A stretch of DNA of 64,000 nt from Streptomyces sp. SCSIO 30461 (lineage in GTDB: Bacteria > Actinomycetota > Actinomycetes > Streptomycetales > Streptomycetaceae). How positions within the stretch are numbered: position 1 is the first letter of the stretch; the number at the start of each line of letters is the position of its first letter. Below, piece by piece: positions 9,353 to 18,152 of this stretch. The notes beneath the pieces were generated by a model. That model did not search any database. It had not been told where the DNA came from and saw only the letters and a list, made by a program, of their open reading frames with translations. The stretch lies in assembly GCF_037023745.1 (NCBI RefSeq), contig NZ_CP146101.1, forward strand, positions 2,224,001-2,288,000. Reading direction: 5' to 3'. Position numbers and translations under genes: made by a program.

Positions 9353-10102
9353 GTGACGTCCCTCGACAAGCCGACCGCGCAGGACCAGGAAGACGGCGGC
9401 CCGGAGCACAGCAAGGCCGTCACCGAAGCGGCCCTGTTCGAGGCCTTCGGCGGGGTCCGGGGCATGGTGGAGACGGTCCTGCCCGGACTGCTCTTCGTCA
9501 CGATCTTCACGATCAACAAGGACCTGCACATCGCGGCGATCGCCGCGCTGGCGATCTCGCTGCTGCTCGTCGTCGTACGGCTGATCCGCAGGGACACCGT
9601 GAAGCACGCCTTCAGCGGGGTCTTCGGGGTGGCCTTCGGCGTGGTCTTCGCGATGATGACCGGCAACGCCAAGGACTTCTACCTGCCGGGCATGCTGTAC
9701 ACCCTGGGTCTGGGACTCGCGTACATCATCACGGCCCTCGCAGGCGTGCCGTTGATCGGCCTCATCCTCGGCCCGGTCTTCAAGGAGAACCTCTCCTGGC
9801 GCACCCGCAACCCGGGCCGCAAGAAGGCGTACGCGAAGGCCAGCTGGGCCTGGGGCCTGATTCTGCTGGCCAAGTGCGCCATCCTCTTCCCGCTCTACTG
9901 GTGGGCGGACACCACCGAGTTCGGCTGGGTGCTGATCGCCCTGAAGATCCCGCCGTTCCTGCTCGCGGTCTATCTGACCTGGGTCTTCCTGGCGAAGGCC
10001 CCGCCGCCCATCGACGTCTTCGCGGAGATGGAGGAGCGGGAGCGCACGGAGGGTGCCGAGGAGGAGCGCCAGGCCGCCTCGCGCGGCGACCACGAGCTGT
10101 AG
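9353..10102 (+). CDS. DUF3159 family integral membrane protein
   Basis: A 249-residue polytopic membrane protein with about five to six hydrophobic helices between residues 30 and 215. The family motif EAFGGVRGMVETVLPGLLFVTIF is near residue 27, and a WRTRNPGRKKAYAKASWAWG loop-helix lies in the middle. It belongs to the actinobacterial DUF3159 family (Rv2693c), whose biochemical role is not known. GTG start 3 bases after the OB-fold gene. The C-terminal 25 residues are highly charged and cytoplasmic in character. Followed by a perfect terminator. Confidence 0.9.
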   Translation: MTSLDKPTAQDQEDGGPEHSKAVTEAALFEAFGGVRGMVETVLPGLLFVTIFTINKDLHIAAIAALAISLLLVVVRLIRRDTVKHAFSGVFGVAFGVVFAMMTGNAKDFYLPGMLYTLGLGLAYIITALAGVPLIGLILGPVFKENLSWRTRNPGRKKAYAKASWAWGLILLAKCAILFPLYWWADTTEFGWVLIALKIPPFLLAVYLTWVFLAKAPPPIDVFAEMEERERTEGAEEERQAASRGDHEL

Positions 10103-10113
10103 GTCATTTCGCC

Positions 10114-10153
10114 GCGAGTACGCCCCGGGGCCTTCGCCCCGGGGCGTACTCGC
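10114..10153. terminator. Perfect 18-bp hairpin terminator after DUF3159
   Basis: An 18-bp uninterrupted stem (GCGAGTACGCCCCGGGGC and complement) with a CTTC loop, 11 bases past the stop codon. Confidence 0.88.
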
Positions 10154-10194
10154 ACTCGTCCCGTACGCGTCAGCCGCAGGAGGCACCGGACGCG

Positions 10195-10228
10195 GAGCGG
10201 CCCGGGGACGTGAGTCCCCGGGCCGCTC
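10195..10228. terminator. Second perfect hairpin, target side of the group IIC intron
   Basis: A 15-bp stem (GAGCGGCCCGGGGAC and complement) with a GTGA loop. It lies between convergent DUF3159 and trkA and was probably the trkA terminator. The intron begins 6 bases behind its right arm, which is how group IIC introns are known to choose sites. Confidence 0.85.
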
Positions 10229-10690
10229 GCCGTAGTGCGCCCAGCATGGGCGATCGATTGGGGGTGGAAGTCCCCTGGGGGAAGAGGTGGTGCTAACCCC
10301 GAGCCGGAGGCAAGGGCGTCATCGTGAGGTGGGGTCTGGAGGAAGCCCGAGGCGAGACCTGGGTACCGAGGAACACGAACCGCGTATGAGGCGTGTTGGT
10401 CTGGGTGAGTCGGCTACGGACGACGATGCCCGTCACTGCCAAGAGGGCCAGTGCGTAGACGCGGCGGGGATCTGGGGACATTGATCGTTCTTACCTGGGG
10501 AGATCTGTCCGGGTGTCGGTTGTGCTGAAGATGTCGCCGCGCCGACGGGTTGTGCCGGGAGGTGCTGCCTGACCGGGCAGAAGTCAGCAGAGGCCGTAGT
10601 ACCAGCCGGGATGAGCCGCGTGGACGGCGGGCTGGGAAGGGCCGAACATCGAGTGGAACGGGTGATGTGGTGGTTGCTCGTGCCGGTCAC

Positions 10691-12088
10691 GTGGACCGCA
10701 GTAATACCGCTTCGGCGGTGCCGACCGGGGAGGGACCGGTGCATTCCGGAAGTGCCCCGGCGGAGCGCAGTGGCCGGTCGGCGCACTCCACGGAGGACGT
10801 TCACCGCGATCAGGAGTCCTCGCTTTGGGAGTGGATGCTCTCGAAGGAGAACCTGCTCGCGGCGCTCAACCGTGTCGAGATGAACCGGGGTGCTCCCGGG
10901 GTGGACGGGATGACCACGGCGGAACTTCGCCCGTGGCTGCTCGTCAACTGGCCCGTTGTGCGGGGTGAACTCGACGCGGGCACCTACCGGCCGGCGCCGG
11001 TCCGTCAGGTGATCATCGGCAAGCCTGGCGGCGGCGAGCGGATGCTGGGGGTGCCGCGGGTGCTGGACCGCTTGATCCAGCAGGCCATCGCGCAAGTGCT
11101 CGTGCCCATTTTCGACCCGGAGTTCTCGGGGTCGTCCTTCGGGTTCCGTCCCGGCCGGTCCGCCCATCAGGCGGTGCGGGTCGCGCGGCGGGCCATCGAG
11201 GACGGTCACCGGTGGGTCGTGGACCTTGATCTGGACCGGTTCTTCGACCGGGTTCAGCACGATGTCCTGATGGCACGGGTCGCGCGCAGGGTCGGTGACC
11301 GCCAGGTCTTGAGGCTGATTCGCCGGTATCTGGACGCCGGGATCATGGTGGACGGCGTGAGACAGCCGAGCGAGGAAGGGACCCCGCAGGGCTCCCCGCT
11401 CTCGCCTGTCTTGTCGAACATCATGCTCGACGACCTCGACCGGGAGTTGTTCAAGCGCGGTCATCGGTTCGTGCGTTACGCCGACGACGTGCGCGTCTTC
11501 GTGCGGAGCAGACGAGCCGCCCACAGAGTGCTCGACTCGGTCACGACCGTGGTCGAGCAGCGGCTGAAATTGAAGGTCAACCGGGACAAGTCGAAGGTGG
11601 TCCCAGCTTCCGTCATGACGATGCTGGGGTTCGGCTTCTACTTCGTCCGGGGCGGGAAGGTCAGAGTCCGGGCCGATCCGAAGGCGCTCGCGCGCTGGAA
11701 GGTGCGGATCAAGGAGCTGAGCTCGCGCCGGTGGAGTATCGCGATGGATGAACGCATCGCGAAGATCAACCGCTTCACCACTGGCTGGATGGGCTACTTC
11801 CAGCTCGCGGACACCCCCAAGGTGTTCCAGGAGCTGGACAAGTGGTTGCACCGCAGGATGCGGCAGATCCGCTGGAAGGAATGGAAGCGCTACGCGGCCA
11901 GACGCCGGAACCTGCGCGCGCTCGGGATCCCTGAGCGGTCCGCCCGTGAATGGGCGGTCAGCAGCAAGGGGTACTGGCGGATCGCGGGCTCGGTCGTTCT
12001 CCAGCGGGCCCTGCCCACCTCCTACTGGGACGACCTGGGTCTGCACATGCTCAAGCCGACCTGGCAACGGCTGAGATCAGCTCGATGA
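10691..12088 (+). CDS. ltrA: Group II intron reverse transcriptase/maturase
   Basis: Intron-encoded protein that assists splicing and copies the intron into DNA by target-primed reverse transcription. It carries NKGAPGVDGM-like RT0/RT1 sequence (NRGAPGVDGMT), the polymerase motif FVRYADDVRVF with the catalytic YADD, PQGSPLSPVLSN (RT4) and a maturase X domain ending in the class C signature KGYWRIAGSVVLQRALP. There is no HNH endonuclease domain, as usual for class C. The start is uncertain: GTG at 10691 lies just after ribozyme domain III, but the conserved region begins at MLSKENLL (10835) and the open frame reaches 10550. Confidence 0.9.
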   Translation: MDRSNTASAVPTGEGPVHSGSAPAERSGRSAHSTEDVHRDQESSLWEWMLSKENLLAALNRVEMNRGAPGVDGMTTAELRPWLLVNWPVVRGELDAGTYRPAPVRQVIIGKPGGGERMLGVPRVLDRLIQQAIAQVLVPIFDPEFSGSSFGFRPGRSAHQAVRVARRAIEDGHRWVVDLDLDRFFDRVQHDVLMARVARRVGDRQVLRLIRRYLDAGIMVDGVRQPSEEGTPQGSPLSPVLSNIMLDDLDRELFKRGHRFVRYADDVRVFVRSRRAAHRVLDSVTTVVEQRLKLKVNRDKSKVVPASVMTMLGFGFYFVRGGKVRVRADPKALARWKVRIKELSSRRWSIAMDERIAKINRFTTGWMGYFQLADTPKVFQELDKWLHRRMRQIRWKEWKRYAARRRNLRALGIPERSAREWAVSSKGYWRIAGSVVLQRALPTSYWDDLGLHMLKPTWQRLRSAR

Positions 12089-12159
12089 ACCGCCGGATGC
12101 GGGCCCGCATGTCCGGTGGTGTGAGAGGAGGGACGGGCGACCCGTCCCTCCTACTCGAT
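12087..12159 (+). ncRNA. Intron domains V and VI (ribozyme core)
   Basis: Domain V occupies 12087-12120: a long hairpin from GAACCGCCGGATGCGGG pairing with CCCGCATGTCCGGTGGT. Domain VI follows at 12121-12159, a GAGGAGGGACGGG stem with an unpaired-A region near CTACTCGAT that should provide the branch-point nucleotide. Confidence 0.85.
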
Positions 12160-12189
12160 CCGATCACGCGCCCGCGCCGGCGAGTCGCG

Positions 12190-12876
12190 TCAGCGCTTGG
12201 AGGAATCCGGGTCCCCCCGGCGTACCGACAGCAGGTCCTCCAACTGCTCCTCACGGGCCTGCGCCGCGACGAACAGCAGCTCGTCACCGGGCTCCAGCGT
12301 CTCCTCGCCGTGCGGGGTGAGCACCCGGGACCCGCGGATGATGGTCACCAGGGAAGTGTCCTCGGGCCAGGCCACATCACCGACCTGAACACCCGCGAGC
12401 GCCGACTCCGGCGGCAGCGTCAGCTCCACCAGGTTGGCGTCGCCGTGGCTGAAACGCAGCAGCCTGACCAGGTCCCCGACGCTCACCGCCTCCTCGACCA
12501 GTGCCGACATCAGACGAGGAGTCGACACCGCGACATCCACGCCCCAGGATTCGTTGAAGAGCCACTCGTTCTTGGGGTTGTTCACCCGGGCGACCACGCG
12601 TGGCACGCCGTACTCGGTCTTCGCCAGCAGCGACACGACCAGATTGACCTTGTCGTCACCGGTCGCCGCGATCACGACATTGCACCGTTGCAGGGCGGCC
12701 TCATCCAGCGATGTGATCTCACAGGCGTCGGCCAGCAGCCACTCCGCCTGCGGCACCCGCTCCACCGAAATGGCGGTGGGCGCCTTGTCGATCAGGAGCA
12801 CCTCGTGCCCGTTCTCCAACAGCTCGCCCGCGATGGAACGCCCCACCGCGCCGGCCCCGGCAATCGCGACCCGCAT
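12190..12876 (-). CDS. TrkA family potassium uptake regulatory subunit (CeoC-like)
   Basis: Cytoplasmic RCK protein that gates K+ transport in response to nucleotide. The 228-residue protein begins with the Rossmann motif AGAGAVGRSIAGEL, has the acidic ribose-binding residue in LLIDKAP (about residue 30) and an IAATGDDKVN loop, and ends with a TrkA-C domain (about 140-215). It is the second of two adjacent TrkA paralogues and its ATG overlaps the first gene's stop by one base. This tandem pair next to an APC permease matches ceoB/ceoC of mycobacteria. Likely works as a hetero-oligomer with its neighbour. Confidence 0.92.
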   Translation of the reverse strand: MRVAIAGAGAVGRSIAGELLENGHEVLLIDKAPTAISVERVPQAEWLLADACEITSLDEAALQRCNVVIAATGDDKVNLVVSLLAKTEYGVPRVVARVNNPKNEWLFNESWGVDVAVSTPRLMSALVEEAVSVGDLVRLLRFSHGDANLVELTLPPESALAGVQVGDVAWPEDTSLVTIIRGSRVLTPHGEETLEPGDELLFVAAQAREEQLEDLLSVRRGDPDSSKR

Positions 12877-13544
12877 CAGTGACCGGCCTCCTCAGGACCC
12901 TGGGCGAACGCCGCCTCGACCTTCTCGATCTCGTCCGTGCGCATCATCACATGGACCAGATCGCCTTCCTGGAGGACCGTCTGCGACGTCGGCAGCACGG
13001 CCTCCCCCAGTCGCGTGAGGAACGCGACACGCACGCCCGTCTCCTCCTGCAGCTTGCTGATCTTGTGCCCGATCCAGGCCGGTGACGTGTGCACCTCAGC
13101 GAGCTGCACACCGCCGCTCGGGTCACGCCACAGCGGCTCGGCGCCGGACGGCAGCAGCCGCCGCAGCATCTGGTCGGCGGTCCACCGGACTGTGGCCACG
13201 GTGGGGATGCCCAGGCGCTGGTAGACCTCGGCGCGCCGCGGGTCGTAGATCCGGGCCGCCACGTTCTCGATGCCGAACATCTCCCGTGCGACCCGCGCCG
13301 CGATGATGTTCGAGTTGTCGCCGCTGCTGACGGCCGCGAAGGCACCGGCCTCCTCGATACCCGCCTCGCGCAGGGTGTCCTGGTCGAAGCCGACACCGGT
13401 CACCCTGCGCCCACCGAACCCGGAGCCCAGACGACGGAAGGCGGTGGGGTCCTGGTCGACCACGGCGACCGTGTGCCCCTGCTGCTCCAGGGTCTGCGCG
13501 AGTGCCGCCCCCACCCGGCCGCAGCCCATGATGACAATGTGCAC
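12876..13544 (-). CDS. TrkA family potassium uptake regulatory subunit (CeoB-like)
   Basis: First gene of the trkA pair. A 222-residue RCK protein: GCGRVGAALAQTLEQQGH nucleotide-binding loop at residues 7-24, VVDQDP at the end of the second strand, then a TrkA-C domain from about residue 135 (EVHTSPAWIGHKISKLQ). It overlaps the downstream paralogue by one base and is divergent from the APC permease gene. The 328-bp gap between them (13545-13872) must hold both promoters. No membrane K+ translocator gene is in the window; either the APC protein or a distant Trk/Ktr subunit is the partner. Confidence 0.92.
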   Translation of the reverse strand: MHIVIMGCGRVGAALAQTLEQQGHTVAVVDQDPTAFRRLGSGFGGRRVTGVGFDQDTLREAGIEEAGAFAAVSSGDNSNIIAARVAREMFGIENVAARIYDPRRAEVYQRLGIPTVATVRWTADQMLRRLLPSGAEPLWRDPSGGVQLAEVHTSPAWIGHKISKLQEETGVRVAFLTRLGEAVLPTSQTVLQEGDLVHVMMRTDEIEKVEAAFAQGPEEAGH

Positions 13545-13872
13545 CTATCTACCCCGCAGTCCTGGTCAACCGGCTGACCTGCGCAAACACCCTGGTCACT
13601 CTTCTCTCTCGGCTCTGCTGGGCCATGGCCGGGGCAACAGCACCCGGCGCAGCTCTTGACGAGCTTATGACGCGGCTACCCGCTTGCCCTCATCCGCGGT
13701 ACCCATCCCAACGCATCGACGCACCGGTGTGCGCGTACGCGCCCGGAACCAAGGGTCGCTCTGTAGCCCTGCGTACCAGGTCACCACCACAACGTGGCGT
13801 TCGGACGCCGATACGCGCCCGGACGGGACCGTGAGTGGGCGTCCCCCATACGGAGCCCTTACGATCCTCTGC
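13545..13872. other. Divergent promoter region, trkA pair versus APC permease
   Basis: 328 bp without a supported gene. Several short frames exist but none has codon character or a ribosome site. It should contain the promoters of both divergent transcription units; no operator is recognised. Confidence 0.6.
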
Positions 13873-15921
13873 GTGCCTAAACTGACCGACCCGCTCAAAC
13901 GGATCCTGATCGGCAGGGCCCTGCGCAGCGACCGGCTGGGAGAAACGCTCCTACCGAAGCGCATCGCACTCCCCGTCTTCGCCTCCGACCCGCTGTCTTC
14001 GGTGGCGTACGCCCCGGGGGAGGTGCTGCTGGTCCTCTCCATCGCGGGTGTGTCGGCGTATCACTTCAGCCCGTGGATCGCAGCGGCCGTCGTGGTCCTG
14101 ATGTTCACGGTCGTCGCCTCGTACCGCCAGAACGTCCACGCGTACCCCAGCGGCGGCGGCGACTACGAGGTGGCGAACACCAACCTCGGCCCCAAGGCCG
14201 GCCTCACCGTCGCCAGCGCGCTCCTGGTCGACTACGTGCTCACCGTCGCCGTGTCGATCTCATCCGGCGTGGAGAACCTCGGCTCCGCGATCCCGTTCGT
14301 GGTCGAGCACAAGGTGTTCTGCGCCATCGGCATCATCGTGGTGCTCACGCTGATGAACCTGCGGGGCGTCAAGGAGTCCGGCAAGCTCTTCGCCATCCCG
14401 ACGTATGTCTTCGTCGCCGGCGTCTTCATCATGATCGCGTGGGGCGCCTTCAAGGGGCTCGTCCTCGACGACACCATGCGCGCCCCGACCGCCGACCTCG
14501 AGATCAAGCCCGAGGCACAAGGACTGGCCGGCCTCGCCATGGTCTTCCTGCTGCTGCGCGCCTTCTCCTCGGGCTGCGCCGCGCTCACCGGTGTCGAAGC
14601 GATCAGCAACGGTGTCCCCGCCTTCCGCAGGCCCAAGAGCAGGAACGCCGCGACCACGCTGCTGCTGATGGGCGCGCTCGCCGTGACGATGTTCTGCGGC
14701 ATCATCGGCCTGGCCATAGCCACGGATGTGAGGATGGCCGAACACCCGGCTCAGGACCTGATCCGCAACGGCACCCCGGTCGGTTCCGACTACGTCCAGA
14801 ACCCGGTGATCTCCCAGGTCGCGGCCGCCGTCTTCGGCAGCGGCACGTTCTTCTTCGTCCTGCTCGCCGCCGCTACCGCCCTGGTGCTGTTCCTGGCCGC
14901 GAACACGGCGTACAACGGCTTCCCGCTCCTCGGCTCGATCCTGGCCCAGGACCGCTACCTGCCGCGCCAGCTGCACACCCGCGGCGACCGGCTGGCCTTC
15001 TCCAACGGCATCGTCCTGCTCTCGGGCGCCGCGATCCTGCTCGTCTGGGTCTACGGAGCCGACTCCACCAAGTTGATCCAGCTCTACATCGTGGGCGTGT
15101 TCGTCTCCTTCACCCTCAGCCAGACCGGCATGGTGCGGCACTGGAACCGCCATCTGGCGACCGAGCGCGACCCCGCCAAGCGGCGCCGCATGATCCGCTC
15201 CCGCGCGATCAACACCTTCGGCGCCTTCTTCACCGGCCTGGTGCTGGTGGTCGTCCTCGGCACCAAGTTCACCCACGGGGCATGGGTCGCCCTGCTCGGC
15301 ATGGTGATCTTCTACGGGACGATGACGGCGATCCGCAAGCACTACGACCGCGTCGCCGACGAGATCGCCGCCCCGGACGAGCCGACCGACGACACCGCCC
15401 GCCCCTCCCGGGTGCACTCCATCGTGCTCGTCTCGAAGGTCCACCGCCCCACGCTGCGGGCCGTCGCCTACGCCAAGCTGATGCGTTCCGACCGCCTTGA
15501 GGCGCTCAGCATCAACGTGGACCCGGCGGAGACCAAGGCCCTCAAGGCGGAGTGGGACCGGCGCGGCATCAACGTACCGCTCAAGATCCTCGACTCGCCC
15601 TACCGTGAGATCACCCGGCCGATCATCGAGTATGTGAAGAACCTGCGCCGCGAGAGTCCGCGTGACGCGGTCAGTGTGATCATCCCTGAATATGTGGTCG
15701 GCCACTGGTGGGAGCACCTGCTCCACAACCAGAGCGCGCTGCGCCTCAAGGGCAGGCTGCTGTTCACCCCGGGTGTCATGGTCACCTCGGTGCCGTACCA
15801 GCTCCAGTCGTCGGAGGCGGCGAAGGCGCGGGCCAAGAGGCGCCAGGACTGGAACGCCCCGGGCGCGGTGCGCCGCGGCCCCGTGAACGAGGCGCCCAAG
15901 GAGCCCAGCACCAAGGCCTGA
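13873..15921 (+). CDS. APC superfamily amino acid/K+ permease
   Basis: A 682-residue membrane transporter with about 12 helices in residues 30-470 and a long soluble C-terminal domain (about 500-650). The first helix region has the family signature ASDPLSSVAYAPGEVL, and ALTGVEAISNGVPAF occurs in the substrate-site helix. The size and C-terminal extension resemble the K+-linked APC proteins adjacent to trkA in actinobacteria (Rv2690c). The GTG start at 13873 fits the first conserved residues (PKLTDPLKRILIG). The divergent trkA genes suggest it may be the transport partner of the TrkA subunits, which is an inference. Confidence 0.88.
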   Translation: MPKLTDPLKRILIGRALRSDRLGETLLPKRIALPVFASDPLSSVAYAPGEVLLVLSIAGVSAYHFSPWIAAAVVVLMFTVVASYRQNVHAYPSGGGDYEVANTNLGPKAGLTVASALLVDYVLTVAVSISSGVENLGSAIPFVVEHKVFCAIGIIVVLTLMNLRGVKESGKLFAIPTYVFVAGVFIMIAWGAFKGLVLDDTMRAPTADLEIKPEAQGLAGLAMVFLLLRAFSSGCAALTGVEAISNGVPAFRRPKSRNAATTLLLMGALAVTMFCGIIGLAIATDVRMAEHPAQDLIRNGTPVGSDYVQNPVISQVAAAVFGSGTFFFVLLAAATALVLFLAANTAYNGFPLLGSILAQDRYLPRQLHTRGDRLAFSNGIVLLSGAAILLVWVYGADSTKLIQLYIVGVFVSFTLSQTGMVRHWNRHLATERDPAKRRRMIRSRAINTFGAFFTGLVLVVVLGTKFTHGAWVALLGMVIFYGTMTAIRKHYDRVADEIAAPDEPTDDTARPSRVHSIVLVSKVHRPTLRAVAYAKLMRSDRLEALSINVDPAETKALKAEWDRRGINVPLKILDSPYREITRPIIEYVKNLRRESPRDAVSVIIPEYVVGHWWEHLLHNQSALRLKGRLLFTPGVMVTSVPYQLQSSEAAKARAKRRQDWNAPGAVRRGPVNEAPKEPSTKA

Positions 15922-15992
15922 GGCCCCCGCGCAGCCACGTAGACTGGTGGGCTGTCGCAGCCGCACCCCATGCCCTTGGAGTCCTCCCCGCC

Positions 15993-17321
15993 ATGCAGAA
16001 CGCACCTGAGTCTTCGCTCGTCGGGGAGGAGTACGAGGTCGAGATCGGCCCCGTAGCACACGGCGGCCACTGCATCGCCCGCACGGCGGAGGGCCAGGTG
16101 CTGTTCGTCCGGCACGCCCTGCCGGGCGAGCGGGTCGTGGCACGCGTCACCGAGGGCGAAGAGGGCTCCCGCTATCTGCGTGCCGACGCGGTTCGTGTTC
16201 TGGAGCCGTCCAAGGACCGGGTCCAGGCGCCCTGCCCCTTCGCGGGCCCCGGAAAATGCGGCGGCTGCGACTGGCAGCACGCCAAGCCGGGCGCACAGCG
16301 CCGCCTCAAGGGCGAGGTCATCGCGGAGCAGCTCAAGCGCCTTGCCGGCCTCACACCTGAGGAGGCCGGCTGGGACGGCACGGTGATGCCCGCGGAGGGA
16401 GACAAACTGCCCGCAGGGGAGGTGCCTGCCTGGCGTACCCGCGTCCAGTACGCCGTCACCCCCTCCGGCCGGGCCGGACTACGCCGCCACCGCTCCCACG
16501 AGGTCGAGCCGATCGACCACTGCATGATCGCAGCGCCCGGTGTGACCGAACTCGGCATCGAGCAGCGCACCTGGGACGGTATGGCCTCGATCGAGGCCAT
16601 CGCCGCCACCGGCTCCCAGGACCGCCAGGTCATCCTCACCCCGCGCCCCGGCGCCCGGCTCCCGATCGTGGAGTTGGACAAGCCGGTCTCGGTCCTGCGC
16701 GTCCACGAGAGGGACGGCAGCATCCACCGTGTCCACGGCCGCCCCTTCGTTCGTGAACGCGCCGACGACCGGACCTACCGCGTCGGCATGGGCGGCTTCT
16801 GGCAGGTCCACCCGAAGGCCGCCCAGACCCTCGTCGAGGCGGTGATGCAGGGCCTGCTCCCGCGCAAGGGGGACACGGCCCTCGACCTCTACTGCGGCGT
16901 CGGCCTGTTCGCCGGCGCCATCGCCCAGCGCGTCGGCGATAAGGGCGCGGTACTGGGCATCGAGTCCGGCAAGCGCGCGGTGGAGGACGCCCGCCACAAC
17001 CTCCAGGACCTCCCAAGGGTCCGCATCGAGCAGGGCAAGGTCGAGTCCGTCCTCCCACGCACCGGAATCACCGAGGCCGACCTCGTCGTCCTCGACCCCC
17101 CTCGCGCGGGCGCGGGCCGCACCACCGTCGAGTACGTCTCCAGCCTCGGCGCCCGCCGTATCGCTTATGTGGCCTGCGACCCGGCGGCACTGGCACGGGA
17201 CTTGGCGTACTTCGGCGAACACGGTTACAGGCCGCGGACGCTGAGGGCGTTCGACCTGTTTCCGATGACGCACCACGTGGAGTGCGTGGTGATTCTTGAG
17301 CCTGCTGAGAAGGGCCGCTGA
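15993..17321 (+). CDS. Class I SAM-dependent RNA m5U methyltransferase (TrmA/RumA family)
   Basis: Methylates uridine C5 in tRNA or rRNA. The 442-residue protein has an N-terminal TRAM-like beta domain (residues 5-65), a cluster CPFAGPGKCGGCDWQH that supplies Cys ligands for an iron-sulfur cluster, SAM-binding LYCGVGLFAG (about residue 300), LDPPRAGAG and the catalytic Cys in YVACDPAALARD (about 395). ATG at 15993 is chosen because the preceding frame runs in the 3' end of the permease gene. Rv2689c occupies the same place in M. tuberculosis. Target nucleotide cannot be told from sequence. Confidence 0.92.
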   Translation: MQNAPESSLVGEEYEVEIGPVAHGGHCIARTAEGQVLFVRHALPGERVVARVTEGEEGSRYLRADAVRVLEPSKDRVQAPCPFAGPGKCGGCDWQHAKPGAQRRLKGEVIAEQLKRLAGLTPEEAGWDGTVMPAEGDKLPAGEVPAWRTRVQYAVTPSGRAGLRRHRSHEVEPIDHCMIAAPGVTELGIEQRTWDGMASIEAIAATGSQDRQVILTPRPGARLPIVELDKPVSVLRVHERDGSIHRVHGRPFVRERADDRTYRVGMGGFWQVHPKAAQTLVEAVMQGLLPRKGDTALDLYCGVGLFAGAIAQRVGDKGAVLGIESGKRAVEDARHNLQDLPRVRIEQGKVESVLPRTGITEADLVVLDPPRAGAGRTTVEYVSSLGARRIAYVACDPAALARDLAYFGEHGYRPRTLRAFDLFPMTHHVECVVILEPAEKGR

Positions 17322-17340
17322 CCTGCTGTTTCTCCGAGTG

Positions 17341-17429
17341 TGCGTTATGTGCGCTACGTGCGTTACGGGCGATATCTTGACGCAAATCCGACGCGCGTGA
17401 CGCATGTTTGACGCACGTTTGACGCACGC
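17341..17429. repeat. Two short tandem arrays ahead of the SUKH gene
   Basis: A 9-bp unit TGCGTTACG-like occurs three times head to tail (17341-17367). An 11-bp unit (G/T)TGACGCACGT-like occurs three times (17397-17429), with one more TTGACGCA at 17377. TGCGT and ACGCA are complementary, so the arrays have opposite polarity. The 11-bp period is one helical turn, as expected for binding sites of a regulator. Confidence 0.6.
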
Positions 17430-17537
17430 CGGAGGTCGCCTCTGACGGTCAGTCACAGGCGGGGAATCGCCATCCGGCTACAGTGGGTGAGCCCGTTGAG
17501 TGGCATAGCGAATCCGTGCAGAGAGGGGCAGCAGGGA

Positions 17538-18080
17538 ATGAGTGTGGTGGAGAGCTGGTCCCGCGTAATGAATCTCCTCCGGGAGCATGCTCCGGCCGAT
17601 CACGCGGACCTGCCCGGCCCGGCCCCGGAGCGGATGCTCGCGGCCGCCGAGGAGCGCATGGGTGTCTCATTGCCTCAGGAACTGCGGGCGTGGCTGCTGC
17701 AGAACAACCTGGATCTTCCCGAGGACGATGTGGACGACGACGTCGCCTGCTGCGGCTACGCCGGGTTCCCGGACGAAGGGAGCTTCTTTCTGGGCATCCG
17801 GGCGATGGAGAAGCTCCACGCGAACCACCCCTTGTCCGGTGGGGACGAATGGCGCGAGGAGTGGATCCCGTTCCTGTCGGATCAGGACGCCTGGACGGGG
17901 AAGTTCATCGATGCGACGGACGGACGTATCGGCAGATGGTTCGTGGGTGAGCCCACGATCACCGGCGAGTACGCGTCATTGGCCCACTACTTCGACTCCG
18001 TGGCGGAGATGCTGACGAGGATCGGCGCGGGGGACCATCGGGTCTGTTCCGTTGTCGATGGGCGACTTGTCTGGTCGTGA
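17538..18080 (+). CDS. SMI1/KNR4 family (SUKH-1) protein, candidate immunity protein
   Basis: A 180-residue cytosolic protein with the SUKH fold signature: an N-terminal W-containing helix (VESWSRVMNLL), PAPERMLAAAEERMGVSLPQELRAWLLQNN, then WREEWIPFLSDQDAWTG and GEYASLAHYFDSVAEML. SUKH proteins are established immunity partners of secreted nuclease toxins. It lies tail-to-tail with a very large secreted protein with a nuclease-like C-terminus, only 72 bp apart across a shared terminator. ATG at 17538 follows GCAGGGA; a 17-residue upstream extension is less likely. Cognate relation to the neighbour is inferred. Confidence 0.8.
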   Translation: MSVVESWSRVMNLLREHAPADHADLPGPAPERMLAAAEERMGVSLPQELRAWLLQNNLDLPEDDVDDDVACCGYAGFPDEGSFFLGIRAMEKLHANHPLSGGDEWREEWIPFLSDQDAWTGKFIDATDGRIGRWFVGEPTITGEYASLAHYFDSVAEMLTRIGAGDHRVCSVVDGRLVWS

Positions 18081-18099
18081 GGCCGCGCCGCCGTGAAAC

Positions 18100-18142
18100 A
18101 GAAGTGCCCCCCGGCACCGAAGAACGGCCGGGGGGCACTTCT
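18100..18142. terminator. Bidirectional hairpin between SUKH and nuclease genes
   Basis: A 15-bp stem (AGAAGTGCCCCCCGG and complement) around a 13-base loop, placed between two convergent stop codons. Confidence 0.8.
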
Positions 18143-18152
18143 CATAGTCCGG

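Larger units (their letters stand above)
10235..12159 (+). mobile_element. Group IIC (bacterial class C) intron with encoded reverse transcriptase
   Basis: The RNA begins GTGCGCCCAGC at 10235, the expected GUGYG-type 5' end, and ends at ...CTACTCGAT. Internal segments match the well-known group IIC ribozyme from Oceanobacillus: a TTACCTGGGGAGATCTG segment (about 10490) and AGAAGTCAGCAGAGGCCGTA (about 10577) ahead of the ORF, then a 34-base domain V and a domain VI hairpin after it. The ORF lies in domain IV and its stop overlaps the start of domain V. Insertion is directly after a hairpin terminator. All parts seem intact, so the element may be active. Exact 3' end is inferred from the domain VI pattern. 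Confidence 0.92.

Noticed and set aside
10433..12067. 544-residue frame antisense to the intron reverse transcriptase
   Set aside because: No family features; the plus-strand frame carries all reverse transcriptase motifs and ribozyme parts flank it.
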